NCBI GenBank assembly: GCA_030040625.1
Contig: JASHTI010000024.1
Coordinates: 1 to 28,000, forward strand
Origin: Thermoplasmata archaeon
GTDB taxonomy: Archaea > Thermoplasmatota > Thermoplasmata > Lutacidiplasmatales > UBA184
DNA length: 28,000 bases
Direction: 5' to 3'
Positions 7,301-14,536 of the stretch are shown in pieces. Under the pieces are notes generated by a model. That model saw nothing but the letters and a program-made list of their open reading frames with translations. It did no database searches and was not told where the DNA came from. Made by a program: the position numbers and the translations under genes. The first letter of the stretch is position 1; each line of letters opens with the position of its first letter.

Positions 7301-7690
7301 TCACGTCCAGGGCGGCGAGCCGGACGTGGGGCCCCGTCCCCGGACCCAGTAGGTGAGGCTCGGCCGGACGAGCGCCAGCGTTCCGCCGATCATCGCCAGG
7401 ACGAAACCGACGACGAACCCGCCGAAGGCGAACGGCAGGCTGGCGATGGCGCAGGCGACGATCACCCCCCCGAGGGCCCGTCGCACCGGTGCGAGGAAGA
7501 CGACGAGGACCCCCGCGGCGATCGTCACGACCCCGAGGAGCGCGCCGATCACGAACAGGGAGCTCGGGATGCCGAACTCGTGGGCGAGGAGGAGCCCGAG
7601 GAGCCAGACGAGCAGACCGTTGGCCAGGATCAACGCGCCGCCGAGGACGGAGAAGCCGCCCGCCAGCAACGCCCGGGGCTCGACGCGCAC
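7301..7690 (-). CDS. Four-helix membrane protein, unknown function
   Basis: The gene encodes 129 residues, nearly all hydrophobic, with four transmembrane segments (about 8-35, 42-66, 70-95 and 97-112) joined by very short loops, one of which is basic (APVRRALGG). The start is a GTG at 7690, supported by a TATA-like GGTAAGAAC 21-29 bases upstream. The layout resembles small archaeal membrane proteins of the DUF6114 kind, but I cannot confirm this. It lies 62 bases after the GltD-like gene and precedes the LysE-type exporter. Confidence 0.65.
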   Translation of the reverse strand: MRVEPRALLAGGFSVLGGALILANGLLVWLLGLLLAHEFGIPSSLFVIGALLGVVTIAAGVLVVFLAPVRRALGGVIVACAIASLPFAFGGFVVGFVLAMIGGTLALVRPSLTYWVRGRGPTSGSPPWT

Positions 7691-7710
7691 GCCCGCCGCA
7701 GCGAGGCAGG

Positions 7711-7719
7711 GTTCTTACC
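7711..7719 (-). promoter_or_regulatory. TATA-like box for the four-helix membrane protein
   Basis: On the minus strand GGTAAGAAC sits 21-29 bases before the GTG start at 7690, consistent with a leaderless transcript. Confidence 0.4.
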
Positions 7720-7752
7720 GAGCGCGGAGGGCCAGAGCGGGCGGCCGGGCCC

Positions 7753-9186
7753 TCAGAGCGTCCAGGTCGGCCCGCCGTAGCCGGCCGGGGCCGCCGTCCT
7801 CCCGGGCCCGCCGAACGGGCCGGGACGCGGCGTGGGCGCCCGGCCCGACTTGCGCGCGAGGTAGGCGTCGATCGCCTCCGCGGCCCTCGAGCCGGCCGAC
7901 ATCGCGTAGACGACGGACTTTCCTCCGGACGCGAAGATCCCCTCGACGTCGGTGACACCGCCCGGTCCGTGGCCCTCCGGCCACGGATGGCGCGCCGGTG
8001 CGACGTCCAGCTCGCCGGAGAGCCCCGCGACGTCGGCGTGCTCGCCCACGGCGACCAGGACCGTGTCGCACGCGATCGTCTCCTCCGAACCGGCGACCTC
8101 GACGGTCGTCGGGCGACCGGTCGCGTCCGGCGGCCCGGCGGCCACGCGCCGGACGACCACGCCCGTGACGGACCCGTCGCCCAGGATGCGCACGGGAGTG
8201 CGTTCGAAGAGGAACGTGAGGCCCTCCTCGGTCCCTTCCACGACCTCCTCGACGCCCGCGGGCATCGCGGCGCGAGCGCGCCGGTAGATCAGCGTCACCG
8301 CACCCCCGGCGGTCAGCCGGAGCGCGGAGCGGGCGGAGTCCAAGGCGACGTCCCCTCCGCCGATCACCACGACCCGACGGTTCTTGCGGCCGAAGAGCCC
8401 CTCCGCGCCGGCGTTGACCGCCAGCAGGAAGGGAAGCGCCGGGAAGACCCCGGGGAGCGCCTCCCCGGGGACCCCGAGGGCGCGCGGGTCCGACGCCCCG
8501 ATGCCGATGTACACCGCCCGGTAGCCGTCGGCGAGGAGCGACTCGGGGGTGAAGTCGCGGCCGGCGCGCTGGCCGGTCCGGAAGGTGATGTCGAGGTCGG
8601 CGAGCCGGTCGAGGTCGCGTCGCAGCTCGGTGCCGTCCAGGTGGTAGCGCGGGATCGTCTCGATCTGGCCGCCGAGGAACGCCTGCTCCTCGTAGACGGT
8701 GACCGGGTAGCCGCGCAGCGCGAGCTCCCAGGCGGCCATCAGCCCGGCCGGGCCGGCCCCGACGACGGCGATGCGCTCCGCGCGCGGCGCGCTGGCGACG
8801 TACCGCAGGCCGGAGCGGCCGAAGTCGAGCGCCGCGCGCTTGAGGTGCCGGATCGCGATCGGCGTCCCCCGGCCGCCCATCACGCAGTCCTCCTCGCAGT
8901 AGTGGTAACAGCACTTGCAGAGGACCGTCGCCAGCGGGTTGTCGTCCAGCGTCAGGCGGGCGGCGTCGTCGAACCGGCGCTGGGCGATGAGGTCGATGTA
9001 CCCGCGGCAATCCTGCGTGATCGGGCAGGCCTGCACGCAGAACGGCATCGCGCACTGCAGGCACCGCTGCGCCTCCAGCACCGCCTCCTCCGAGCTGTAG
9101 GCATGCTGGATCTCCTCGAAGGAACCGGTCCGGACCGCCCCGGGGTCCTCCGGGATCGGCGTGCGGTCGTAGCGGGCGCCCCCCAT
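7753..9186 (-). CDS. GltD-like NAD(P)H-dependent FAD/iron-sulfur oxidoreductase (copy 1)
   Basis: The 477-residue protein is organised like the small subunit of glutamate synthase. An N-terminal iron-sulfur domain carries two cysteine groups: CLQCAMPFCVQACPITQDC, and CKCCYHYCEEDC about 45 residues later. An FAD-binding GAGPAGLMAAWEL Rossmann motif comes next, then the pyridine-nucleotide motif VVVIGGGDVALDS. The C-terminus has the FAD-contact segment (GIFASGGKSVVYAMSAG). GltD passes electrons from NADPH through FAD and Fe-S clusters to a partner. No large subunit (GltB) is in the window, so the partner is unknown; ferredoxin- or sulfide-linked roles are alternatives. The ATG at 9186 follows a TTTATCC box. 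A close paralogue of the same length lies at 23185-24618. Confidence 0.9.
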   Translation of the reverse strand: MGGARYDRTPIPEDPGAVRTGSFEEIQHAYSSEEAVLEAQRCLQCAMPFCVQACPITQDCRGYIDLIAQRRFDDAARLTLDDNPLATVLCKCCYHYCEEDCVMGGRGTPIAIRHLKRAALDFGRSGLRYVASAPRAERIAVVGAGPAGLMAAWELALRGYPVTVYEEQAFLGGQIETIPRYHLDGTELRRDLDRLADLDITFRTGQRAGRDFTPESLLADGYRAVYIGIGASDPRALGVPGEALPGVFPALPFLLAVNAGAEGLFGRKNRRVVVIGGGDVALDSARSALRLTAGGAVTLIYRRARAAMPAGVEEVVEGTEEGLTFLFERTPVRILGDGSVTGVVVRRVAAGPPDATGRPTTVEVAGSEETIACDTVLVAVGEHADVAGLSGELDVAPARHPWPEGHGPGGVTDVEGIFASGGKSVVYAMSAGSRAAEAIDAYLARKSGRAPTPRPGPFGGPGRTAAPAGYGGPTWTL

Positions 9187-9217
9187 CTCCGGACCCGCGT
9201 CTTCGAGGTCGGCGGAC

Positions 9218-9226
9218 GGATAAAGC
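9218..9226 (-). promoter_or_regulatory. TATA box for GltD-like copy 1
   Basis: On the minus strand this reads GCTTTATCC, about 32-40 bases before the ATG at 9186. It is nearly identical to the box before ribA (25895-25903). It shares a 117-base divergent region with the promoter at 9273. Confidence 0.6.
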
Positions 9227-9272
9227 GGGAGCGCCGGGGCGGCGGTGCGGCGGTCGCCCCTCGAGCACATCG

Positions 9273-9280
9273 CTTTTGAA
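9273..9280 (+). promoter_or_regulatory. TATA-like box for the one-finger zinc protein
   Basis: CTTTTGAA lies 24-31 bases before the ATG at 9304, which is leaderless spacing. Confidence 0.5.
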
Positions 9281-9303
9281 CCCGCCCAACGTAGGCGGCT
9301 TCG

Positions 9304-9465
9304 ATGGCGCCTCCGCCGGAAGCCGTGGGACCGCGGCCTGTCGAACTGATCCTCTACCGCTGCCTCGTCTGCGGTTTCCAGTCGCTGCGCGGCGAGGAGA
9401 TCGGCGAGCACCTCATGCAGCACACCGAGGCCGCGAAGTACACCTTCTCGACGGTCGTCAAGTAG
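9304..9465 (+). CDS. Small single C2H2 zinc-finger protein
   Basis: The product has 53 residues. The core is a classical C2H2 finger with CX2CX12HX3H spacing, beginning CLVCGF and ending EHLMQH. Short tails follow on each side. Proteins of this size with one C2H2 finger are common in archaea, where a few act as DNA-binding regulators, but the target here is unknown. The ATG follows a TATA-like CTTTTGAA at leaderless distance. The gene is divergent from the GltD-like flavoprotein, which makes that gene one possible target. Confidence 0.75.
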   Translation: MAPPPEAVGPRPVELILYRCLVCGFQSLRGEEIGEHLMQHTEAAKYTFSTVVK

Positions 9466-9488
9466 ACGGCCGCGCGGCTCGCGCGGGC

Positions 9489-9632
9489 CTAGGCCGCCGC
9501 GAGCTCGCCGGGAGGGGCGACCCGCGAGGCGAGGCGGAGCTCCGAGGTCCGTACCTTGCTCGGCAGCCGGGCCAGCGCCGCGGCCCGCCAGGCGAGGAGC
9601 TCGGCGAGCTCCTCCGGTTCGAGGTCGCACAT
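9489..9632 (-). CDS. 47-residue hypothetical protein downstream of msrB
   Basis: An ATG at 9632 opens a 47-codon frame ending in TAG at 9489. About 94% of its third positions are G or C, at least as biased as the known genes, which argues for real coding. The protein is acidic at its N-terminus (CDLEPEELAELLAW) and looks mainly helical in its first 30 residues. It begins 26 bases after the msrB stop on the same strand, so it is probably read from the msrB transcript. I recognise no family. Confidence 0.5.
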   Translation of the reverse strand: MCDLEPEELAELLAWRAAALARLPSKVRTSELRLASRVAPPGELAAA

Positions 9633-9658
9633 CGGTCCGCTCGCGGGGGGCCTCCGCC

Positions 9659-10069
9659 CTAGCGCCCCGGCGGGGCGCGGTCGGCACCGTCCGGTGACGC
9701 CGGAGCGAAGGTCATCGAGATCGAGTTGACGCAGTGGCGGACGTTCCGGGCCGTGAACCCTTCGCCCTCGAAGACGTGGCCCAGGTGGGCGCCGCAGCGC
9801 GCGCACCGGATCTCCGTCCGCTCCCCGTCCGGGTCCGCTTTGCGCTCGACGGCCCCGGGGATCTCGCGGTCGAAGCTCGGCCAGCCGCATCCCGCATCGA
9901 ACTTGTCACCGGAGCGGTAGAGCGGGGCCCCGCACCGCTTGCAGGCGTACGTCCCCGCCCGGGAGTGGTGCTCGAACTCGCCGGAGAACGGCGCTTCGGT
10001 CCCGCGCCGGACGATCACCGCCTCCTCCGCCGAGGTCAGCTTGCGCCAGGTCGGTTGCGCTTCCGCCAT
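9659..10069 (-). CDS. msrB: Peptide methionine sulfoxide reductase MsrB
   Basis: MsrB reduces the R-epimer of protein-bound methionine sulfoxide. The 136-residue protein has the four zinc ligands as two CXXC pairs, Cys43/Cys46 (CKRC) and Cys89/Cys92 (CARC). Conserved GCGWPSF contains Cys61, a likely resolving position. Catalytic Cys113 lies in RHCVNSIS. The ATG at 10069 gives the usual N-terminus (WRKLTSAEE). A possible TATA-like element (TTCTTGAG on the minus strand, 10092-10099) is 23-30 bases upstream but is weak. The gene is divergent from a membrane-protein gene at 10188. Confidence 0.96.
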   Translation of the reverse strand: MAEAQPTWRKLTSAEEAVIVRRGTEAPFSGEFEHHSRAGTYACKRCGAPLYRSGDKFDAGCGWPSFDREIPGAVERKADPDGERTEIRCARCGAHLGHVFEGEGFTARNVRHCVNSISMTFAPASPDGADRAPPGR

Positions 10070-10152
10070 CGCACCGACGAGCGCGGGGGGCCTCAAGAAC
10101 CTGTCCGGCGGGGCTCCGACCGCCCCGGCCGTTCCGCCGGATTCGAACGCGG

Positions 10153-10160
10153 GGTATATC
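10153..10160 (+). promoter_or_regulatory. TATA box for the two-helix membrane protein
   Basis: GGTATATC lies 28-35 bases before the ATG at 10188. It is one of the clearest TATA matches in the window. Confidence 0.6.
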
Positions 10161-10187
10161 TGGCCCGACCGACGCTCCGGACGGCCG

Positions 10188-10583
10188 ATGGACCAGGCCT
10201 ACGAGAAATCCCTCGGCACCGCGCTCGTGGTGGTCGGGCTGGGCCTCCTGCTCTTCGGCTTCGTCCAGGCGTACGACTACACCGTGCACCCGCCCGCCGG
10301 GACGTACAACATCTTCTCGTTCGGCGGCGGGGGCGGCAACAACAGCGTCAGCGGCACGTTCAACGGGCGTTACGTCGAGGCGTTCTCGTTCCTGGCGATC
10401 GAGTACCTGGTCGGCGCTGCGATCCTGCGGGCCGGCTGGAACCTCATCACGCCGAAAGCCGAGACGATCTCGGTCCGCGTGAAGCCCCGGTCGCTCCAGG
10501 TCGAGCCGGCCGATGCGCCGCCCCCGCTCGCCCCGGCGCCCACCAGCGCCGCGCGGAACGCGACGGCTCCGCCGGCCCCGTAA
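10188..10583 (+). CDS. Two-helix membrane protein with glycine-rich loop, unknown function
   Basis: The product has 131 residues. Helix 1 is at about 9-30 (LGTALVVVGLGLLLFGFV) and helix 2 at about 66-85. Between them lies an outer-facing loop of some 35 residues containing an aromatic strand followed by glycine (YNIFSFGGGGGNN). The C-terminal 45 residues are hydrophilic, Pro/Ala-rich and probably cytoplasmic. The unrelated-looking membrane protein at 22380-23096 carries a similar poly-Gly loop after its first helix. I recognise no family. The start follows a strong TATA box. Confidence 0.7.
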   Translation: MDQAYEKSLGTALVVVGLGLLLFGFVQAYDYTVHPPAGTYNIFSFGGGGGNNSVSGTFNGRYVEAFSFLAIEYLVGAAILRAGWNLITPKAETISVRVKPRSLQVEPADAPPPLAPAPTSAARNATAPPAP

Positions 10584-10587
10584 AGAG
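10580..10587 (+). promoter_or_regulatory. TATA-like box overlapping a TAA stop, for the GNAT gene
   Basis: GTAAAGAG includes the TAA stop (10581-10583) of the upstream membrane-protein gene. It lies 28-35 bases before the GNAT ATG at 10615. Confidence 0.45.
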
Positions 10588-10614
10588 CCCCGGCCGGTCC
10601 CGCTCCGCCGGAGC

Positions 10615-11160
10615 ATGGCCGGCGCCCCCGGGGCCCCTCTCGAGTTGTCGGACCTCGCCGGCCCGGCGGAGCGCGAGCGGGCGATCCCGGCGATCCGCGA
10701 CGGTTTCGTGGGGGTCTACCGCTGGCACGCCAAGCGCCAGCTCCGCGAGGTCCCCTGGGTCCGCGCCGCGCGGCGGAACGGCGAGATCGTCGGCGTCGCG
10801 CTGCTGGACCGGCTCCTGCCCGAGGTCGGCTACGTCTACTACCTCACGGTCCTGGGCGGCTCCCGCCGCCAGGGCGTCGGACGGTGCCTGCTCCAGGATG
10901 CCCTCGCGCGCTACCGCGCCGACGGGGCGGAGGTCGTCTACGCCGCCGTCCAGTCCGACAACGCCGCCTCGCTCGCGCTGTTCCGGGGGCAGGGGTTCCG
11001 GGAGGTCGCGCGGAAGGAGACGAGCTGGCGGGACGGCGGCCTCGGCGCCTGGGGGCTCCGCAGCCGGATGTGGCTGGTGCCGGGCGAGCAGCTCCTCGGG
11101 CTCCGCCTCCGACCGCCGGCCGTCGTGGCCGGCGCCGAGCGGCCGGCGGGACAACGGTAA
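10615..11160 (+). CDS. GNAT-family N-acetyltransferase
   Basis: The product has 181 residues with a GNAT fold. The acetyl-CoA-binding motif A is at about 77-95, with the pyrophosphate loop SRRQGVGR following the beta-4 strand (VYYLTVLGG). Motif B follows (VQSDNAASLALFRGQGF), typical of the substrate-side helix and strand. The enzyme would transfer an acetyl group from acetyl-CoA to an amine; the substrate cannot be told. Its start is supported by the TATA-like element that overlaps the previous stop codon. Dodecin follows 32 bases downstream. Confidence 0.88.
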   Translation: MAGAPGAPLELSDLAGPAERERAIPAIRDGFVGVYRWHAKRQLREVPWVRAARRNGEIVGVALLDRLLPEVGYVYYLTVLGGSRRQGVGRCLLQDALARYRADGAEVVYAAVQSDNAASLALFRGQGFREVARKETSWRDGGLGAWGLRSRMWLVPGEQLLGLRLRPPAVVAGAERPAGQR

Positions 11161-11163
11161 GAC
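11156..11163 (+). promoter_or_regulatory. TATA-like element at the GNAT stop codon, upstream of dodecin
   Basis: GGTAAGAC contains the TAA stop of the GNAT gene (11158-11160) and lies 30-37 bases before the dodecin ATG. It is the weakest of the three stop/TATA overlaps in the window. Confidence 0.3.
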
Positions 11164-11192
11164 CGGTCCCGGCGTGCGGCCCCGAGGTCACC

Positions 11193-11393
11193 ATGGTGCA
11201 GAAGGTCACCGAGGTCGTGGGAACGTCGAACGAGGGATTCGCGCGCGCCGCCCAGAACGCCGTCGAGACGGCCGCGAAGACCGTGCGGAACCTTCGATGG
11301 TTCCGGGTCACGGAGCTCGAGGGTCGGATCACCAACCAGAAGGTCAGCGAGTACCACGCGACCGTGAAGATCTACTTCGACCTGGACGCCTAG
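11193..11393 (+). CDS. Dodecin, flavin-binding protein
   Basis: The 66-residue protein matches dodecins, small beta-alpha-beta-beta proteins that assemble into hollow dodecamers and store or buffer flavins. Trp36 (in LRWFRV) is at the position that stacks on the isoalloxazine ring. Residue 55, usually Gln in the YQ motif that contacts the flavin, is His here (EYHATVKIYF). The start has a Shine-Dalgarno-like GAGGT at 11184-11188, four bases before the ATG. The 3' end overlaps the convergent hydrolase gene by 50 bases. The flavin source in the window is ribA at 25926. Whether it prefers riboflavin, lumichrome or FMN cannot be read from the sequence. Confidence 0.92.
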   Translation: MVQKVTEVVGTSNEGFARAAQNAVETAAKTVRNLRWFRVTELEGRITNQKVSEYHATVKIYFDLDA

Positions 11394-12354
11394 CGGCGCG
11401 CTGCACCGCCGGGCCCGCCGTCCGGCCGAGGTGCGCGTGGACGAACCGGAGGTTCTCCTCGTAGAACCGGGTGAACTTCCAACCGTGGAACGGCGCCGGC
11501 GGCGGCGTCCGGGCCAGGGACTCGGGGGCGTCCCCGCGCTGGCGGGCGCGCCGGGCGGTGTCGAAGAGGTGACGGACGTACCGCTCGAGCTCGGGGACCG
11601 CGGTGCGGTCGCCGACCGGGCCGTGCCCCGGGAGCGCCCGCTCGGCGCCCAGGCCCCGGACCTCGGCGAGGATCCGCCGCAGCTCGCTCGGGTCGCCGTC
11701 GGCCATCGACGGGTGGAAGCCCACGAACAGGAGGTCCCCCAGGAGGACGATGCCGTCCTCGGGGAGATGGACGAGCACGTCGCTGGGGGAGTGGCCGCCG
11801 CCGAACGAGACGACGCGCGCGCTTCGCTTGGTACCGTGAAGGAGGAGCTCCTTCTCGAACGTGAGCTCCGGGGGCCGGACGTGCAGATCGGGGGGCGTCG
11901 CAAGGATCCCCCGGAACCAGCCGTCGTAGACCGCGATCTCGTCGTCGCGGAGGGGCGGCGATGCCGTGCGGAGGCGTTCGAGCTCCGTGGCGGCCTCGGC
12001 GAGATCGGCGGCGAGATGCGGGCGCGCCCGCTCGAGCAGCAGCTCGCGGACGCGCCGGGTGGAGACGACCTGGAGCGGGCCGACCGCCGCCGTGCCCCGC
12101 GTGTGGTCGCCGTGGTAGTGGCTCTGGACGAGGACGCCGACCGGCCGGTGCGTCAGCCGCTCGGCGGCCTTGCCGAGCGCGGCGCCCGCCTGCGGCGTCA
12201 GCATCGCATCAAAGACGAGCGTGGTGCCGCCGAGGTCGACGATCGCGGCGTTGCAGAGGCCGAAGCCGGACGGCTCGGCGATCGCCGCGTAGACGCCGTC
12301 CGCCAGCGGCTCGATGCGGAAGTGGCCCCCGCCCGCGTCCACCGACGACGGCAC
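11344..12354 (-). CDS. Metallo-beta-lactamase-fold hydrolase
   Basis: With the GTG at 12354 the product has 336 residues. The metal-binding motif HXHXDH is intact: His79, His81, Asp83, His84 in SHYHGDHTRG. Later ligands lie in FGGGHSPSD, LLGDLLF and LPGHGPV. The pattern resembles the quinoprotein relay/SoxH-like and class B-like branches of the superfamily rather than true lactamases or RNA-processing enzymes. The substrate is unknown. The start is uncertain because the frame stays open far upstream; a GTG at 12342 is also possible. It lies 44 bases after the DEAD-box helicase on the same strand, so co-transcription is likely. The basic C-terminal tail (ARRPGRSRSSRSRG) overlaps the end of dodecin. 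Confidence 0.85.
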   Translation of the reverse strand: MPSSVDAGGGHFRIEPLADGVYAAIAEPSGFGLCNAAIVDLGGTTLVFDAMLTPQAGAALGKAAERLTHRPVGVLVQSHYHGDHTRGTAAVGPLQVVSTRRVRELLLERARPHLAADLAEAATELERLRTASPPLRDDEIAVYDGWFRGILATPPDLHVRPPELTFEKELLLHGTKRSARVVSFGGGHSPSDVLVHLPEDGIVLLGDLLFVGFHPSMADGDPSELRRILAEVRGLGAERALPGHGPVGDRTAVPELERYVRHLFDTARRARQRGDAPESLARTPPPAPFHGWKFTRFYEENLRFVHAHLGRTAGPAVQRAARRPGRSRSSRSRGTR

Positions 12355-12398
12355 GCCGGGCCGGGTATGCAAGCTTTCGCCCGGGACCGCGGTCCGCC

Positions 12399-13715
12399 CT
12401 ACGGTCGCCGGTGCGGGCGCCCGCGGAACCGTCCCCCGCCGCCGGGCCGGCCGCCTCCGGGTCGCCCGCCGGGCCGGCGGTCGCGGCCGCCCCGGAAGCC
12501 CCGGCGATCCTCCGAGGGGGGAGGACGCGGCGGCGCGCTCGCGTCGTAGCGGAAGCCGGGGACCTTCGCGCGCGGGATCCCGAAGCCGAGCAGCCGCTCG
12601 ATGCGGGCGAAGTCGGCCTCCTCGTCCGGGCTGACGAGGCTGAAGGCGTCCCCGCGCCGCTGCGCGCGCGCGGTGCGGCCGACGCGGTGGACGTAGACCT
12701 CGGGTTCGTGCGGAACGTCGAAGTTCACCACATGGCTCACGCCCTCGACGTCGATGCCGCGGGCGGCGATGTCCGTCGCCACCAGCACCCGGTGCGAGCC
12801 GCCGCGGAACCCCTCGAGCGCGCGGAGCCGCTGGCTCTGGCTGCGGTTGCCGTGGATCACGCCGGCGGAGATCGACCAATGGCTCAGCTGCTGGGCCAAT
12901 CGGTTCGCCCGGTGCTTCGTCCGGGTGAAGACGAGGACGCTGGTCATCGTCTCGTCGAGCAGGAGCTCCCGGAGCAGCTCGGCCTTCAGATGGCCGGGGA
13001 CCGGCATCGCGAGGTGCGAGACCCCGACGGCCGCCACCGTCGCCGGGTCGACATGGACCATGCGCGGCGAGCGGAGGTACTCCCGGGCGAGCTCCACGAC
13101 CGCCGGCGGCATCGTCGCCGAGAAGAGCATCGTCTGGCGCTCCCGCGGCAGGGCGTGGAGGATCCGCCGGACGTCCGGCAAGAAGCCCATGTCGAGCATC
13201 CGGTCGGCCTCGTCCAGCACGAGGATGCGGAGGTCCTTCCAGTCGAGGTGGCCCCGCGCCATCAGGTCGAGCAACCGGCCCGGGGTCGCGACGACGATCT
13301 CCGCCTGCCCCTGGACGGCCCGGATCTGCGGCTCGAGGCCGACGCCGCCGTACACCGCGACCCCGCGCCGGCGGGTGTAGCGGCCGAGCTTGGCGAGGAA
13401 CTCCTCGGCCTGGACGGCGAGCTCCCGGGTCGGCGTCAGCACGAGCGCGTAGATCCGGCCGGGCGGCAGGTCGAGGGTCCGTTCGAGGATCGGCAGGAGG
13501 AAGGCGGCCGTCTTTCCGGTGCCGGTCTGAGCGGTCGCCACGAGGTCCCGGCCCTGGACCGCCTCGGGGATCGCCTGGCTCTGGATCGGGGTCGCCTGGT
13601 GGTAGCCCATCTCCCGGGCGCCGGCCCGAAGGTCGGGATGCAGCGGCAGCTCCTCGAACCGGACGTCGGAGGTCGCCGGGGCCGGGGTGGTCGGGCGTCG
13701 CGCGGGCTCGGGCAT
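12399..13715 (-). CDS. DEAD-box RNA helicase with RG-rich tail
   Basis: The 438-residue protein has all core helicase motifs: Q motif (ATPIQSQAIP), Walker A AQTGTGKT (62-69), PTRELA, TPGR, DEAD (168-171), SAT (199-201), and the C-terminal HRVGRTAR. A C-terminal tail of about 45 residues is rich in Arg, Gly and Pro (RRGFRGGRDRRPGGRPGG), as in RNA-chaperone helicases such as RhlE and CsdA. These enzymes unwind short RNA duplexes using ATP, in ribosome assembly or RNA decay. The ATG at 13715 is supported by a TTAAAC box 26-32 bases upstream, so the gene probably has its own promoter at the end of the sugar-phosphate operon. Confidence 0.95.
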   Translation of the reverse strand: MPEPARRPTTPAPATSDVRFEELPLHPDLRAGAREMGYHQATPIQSQAIPEAVQGRDLVATAQTGTGKTAAFLLPILERTLDLPPGRIYALVLTPTRELAVQAEEFLAKLGRYTRRRGVAVYGGVGLEPQIRAVQGQAEIVVATPGRLLDLMARGHLDWKDLRILVLDEADRMLDMGFLPDVRRILHALPRERQTMLFSATMPPAVVELAREYLRSPRMVHVDPATVAAVGVSHLAMPVPGHLKAELLRELLLDETMTSVLVFTRTKHRANRLAQQLSHWSISAGVIHGNRSQSQRLRALEGFRGGSHRVLVATDIAARGIDVEGVSHVVNFDVPHEPEVYVHRVGRTARAQRRGDAFSLVSPDEEADFARIERLLGFGIPRAKVPGFRYDASAPPRPPPSEDRRGFRGGRDRRPGGRPGGGRPGGGGRFRGRPHRRP

Positions 13716-13740
13716 CTGCGAACGGGCCACCGGCGACGCG

Positions 13741-13747
13741 TTTAAGA
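13741..13747 (-). promoter_or_regulatory. TATA box overlapping the lactonase stop, for the helicase
   Basis: On the minus strand the sequence is CTCTTAAACG. Its TAA is the stop codon of the lactonase gene (13744-13742). It lies 26-32 bases before the helicase ATG, which separates the helicase unit from the operon upstream. Confidence 0.6.
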
Positions 13748-14536
13748 GGTGGGGGTGCGCCGCGCGACCCCCCGCCCGCCCGCTCCACGGCTCGCGGACG
13801 GCGGCGCGGCCTCCCGGTCCAGGTGCCACTCGACCGTCTCGCGCGCCCGCACCTGCGCGGCGGGGAGGGCCGCCTCCGGGCTCCCGCGACGGGGATCGTC
13901 GAGGATGCGCGCGAGCGGGGCCCGCTTCGCCTCGCCCCAGACGAGGAACAGCGCCGTCCGGGCCTGGCCGAGCCCTTCGAGCGTCAGGGTGACGCGCGGG
14001 ACCCGGGGGTCCAGCGCCGGGCGCGGCTCGGCAACGACCCAGCGGCGCTGCTCGCCGAGGCTGGCGGCGCCCGGGAAGAGGGAGGCGGTGTGTCCGTCCG
14101 GACCGACCCCGAGGAGGACCGCGTCCAGGCCGCTCCCCGCCGAGGCGCCGGCGTCCGCGAGCGCGCGGAGCTCCGTCTCGTACCGCCCGGCCGCCTCGGC
14201 GGCGGGCAGCTCCGTGGCGACCGGGTGCTCCTGCTCGACGGGGAAGCCGGCGGGCCGGAGCCAGAGCCGGCGGGCGAGCCCGCAGTTGCTCCGCTCGTCC
14301 GTCAGTGGGACCTGCCGTTCGTCGCACCAGAAGACGGTCCATCCGCGCCATGCGGCGACCCCGCCCGGGCCCAGCGCGAGCGCGGCGAACAGGGGCTCGG
14401 GGCTCCGGCCGCCCGAGAGCCCGACCGTGAACCGCCCGCGCGTCCGGATCGCGTCCGCCGCCAGCGCGTGCAGCCGGTCCCCGACCGCGCGGGCGGCGGC
14501 GTCCGGATCCGAGTGTACGACGACCGACTCCCTCAT
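13742..14536 (-). CDS. pgl: 6-phosphogluconolactonase (DevB type)
   Basis: The 264-residue enzyme hydrolyses 6-phosphogluconolactone to 6-phosphogluconate, step two of the oxidative pentose phosphate pathway. Family motifs are GLSGGRSPEPL (39-49), the WCDERQVPLTDERSN block (70-84), and LLGVGPDGHTASLFPG (141-156), which holds the catalytic His. The ATG overlaps the stop of the dehydrogenase gene by four bases (ATGA), so translation is probably coupled. The C-terminus carries a short Ser/Gly/Arg tail beyond the usual end. It is the last gene of the sugar-phosphate operon. Confidence 0.95.
   Translation of the reverse strand: MRESVVVHSDPDAAARAVGDRLHALAADAIRTRGRFTVGLSGGRSPEPLFAALALGPGGVAAWRGWTVFWCDERQVPLTDERSNCGLARRLWLRPAGFPVEQEHPVATELPAAEAAGRYETELRALADAGASAGSGLDAVLLGVGPDGHTASLFPGAASLGEQRRWVVAEPRPALDPRVPRVTLTLEGLGQARTALFLVWGEAKRAPLARILDDPRRGSPEAALPAAQVRARETVEWHLDREAAPPSASRGAGGRGVARRTPTS

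Noticed and set aside
11961..13745. 594-residue plus-strand frame opposite the helicase
   Set aside because: It is composition-biased (Arg, Ala, Val, Asp) with no motif and lies antisense to a confidently identified DEAD-box gene.
11344..13788. 814-residue minus-strand frame suggesting a fusion between the helicase region and the metallo-hydrolase
   Set aside because: Upstream of about 12370 the frame reads Arg/Pro/Gly-rich nonsense while the true helicase frame runs through the same bases with all its motifs. Only the hydrolase part is real.
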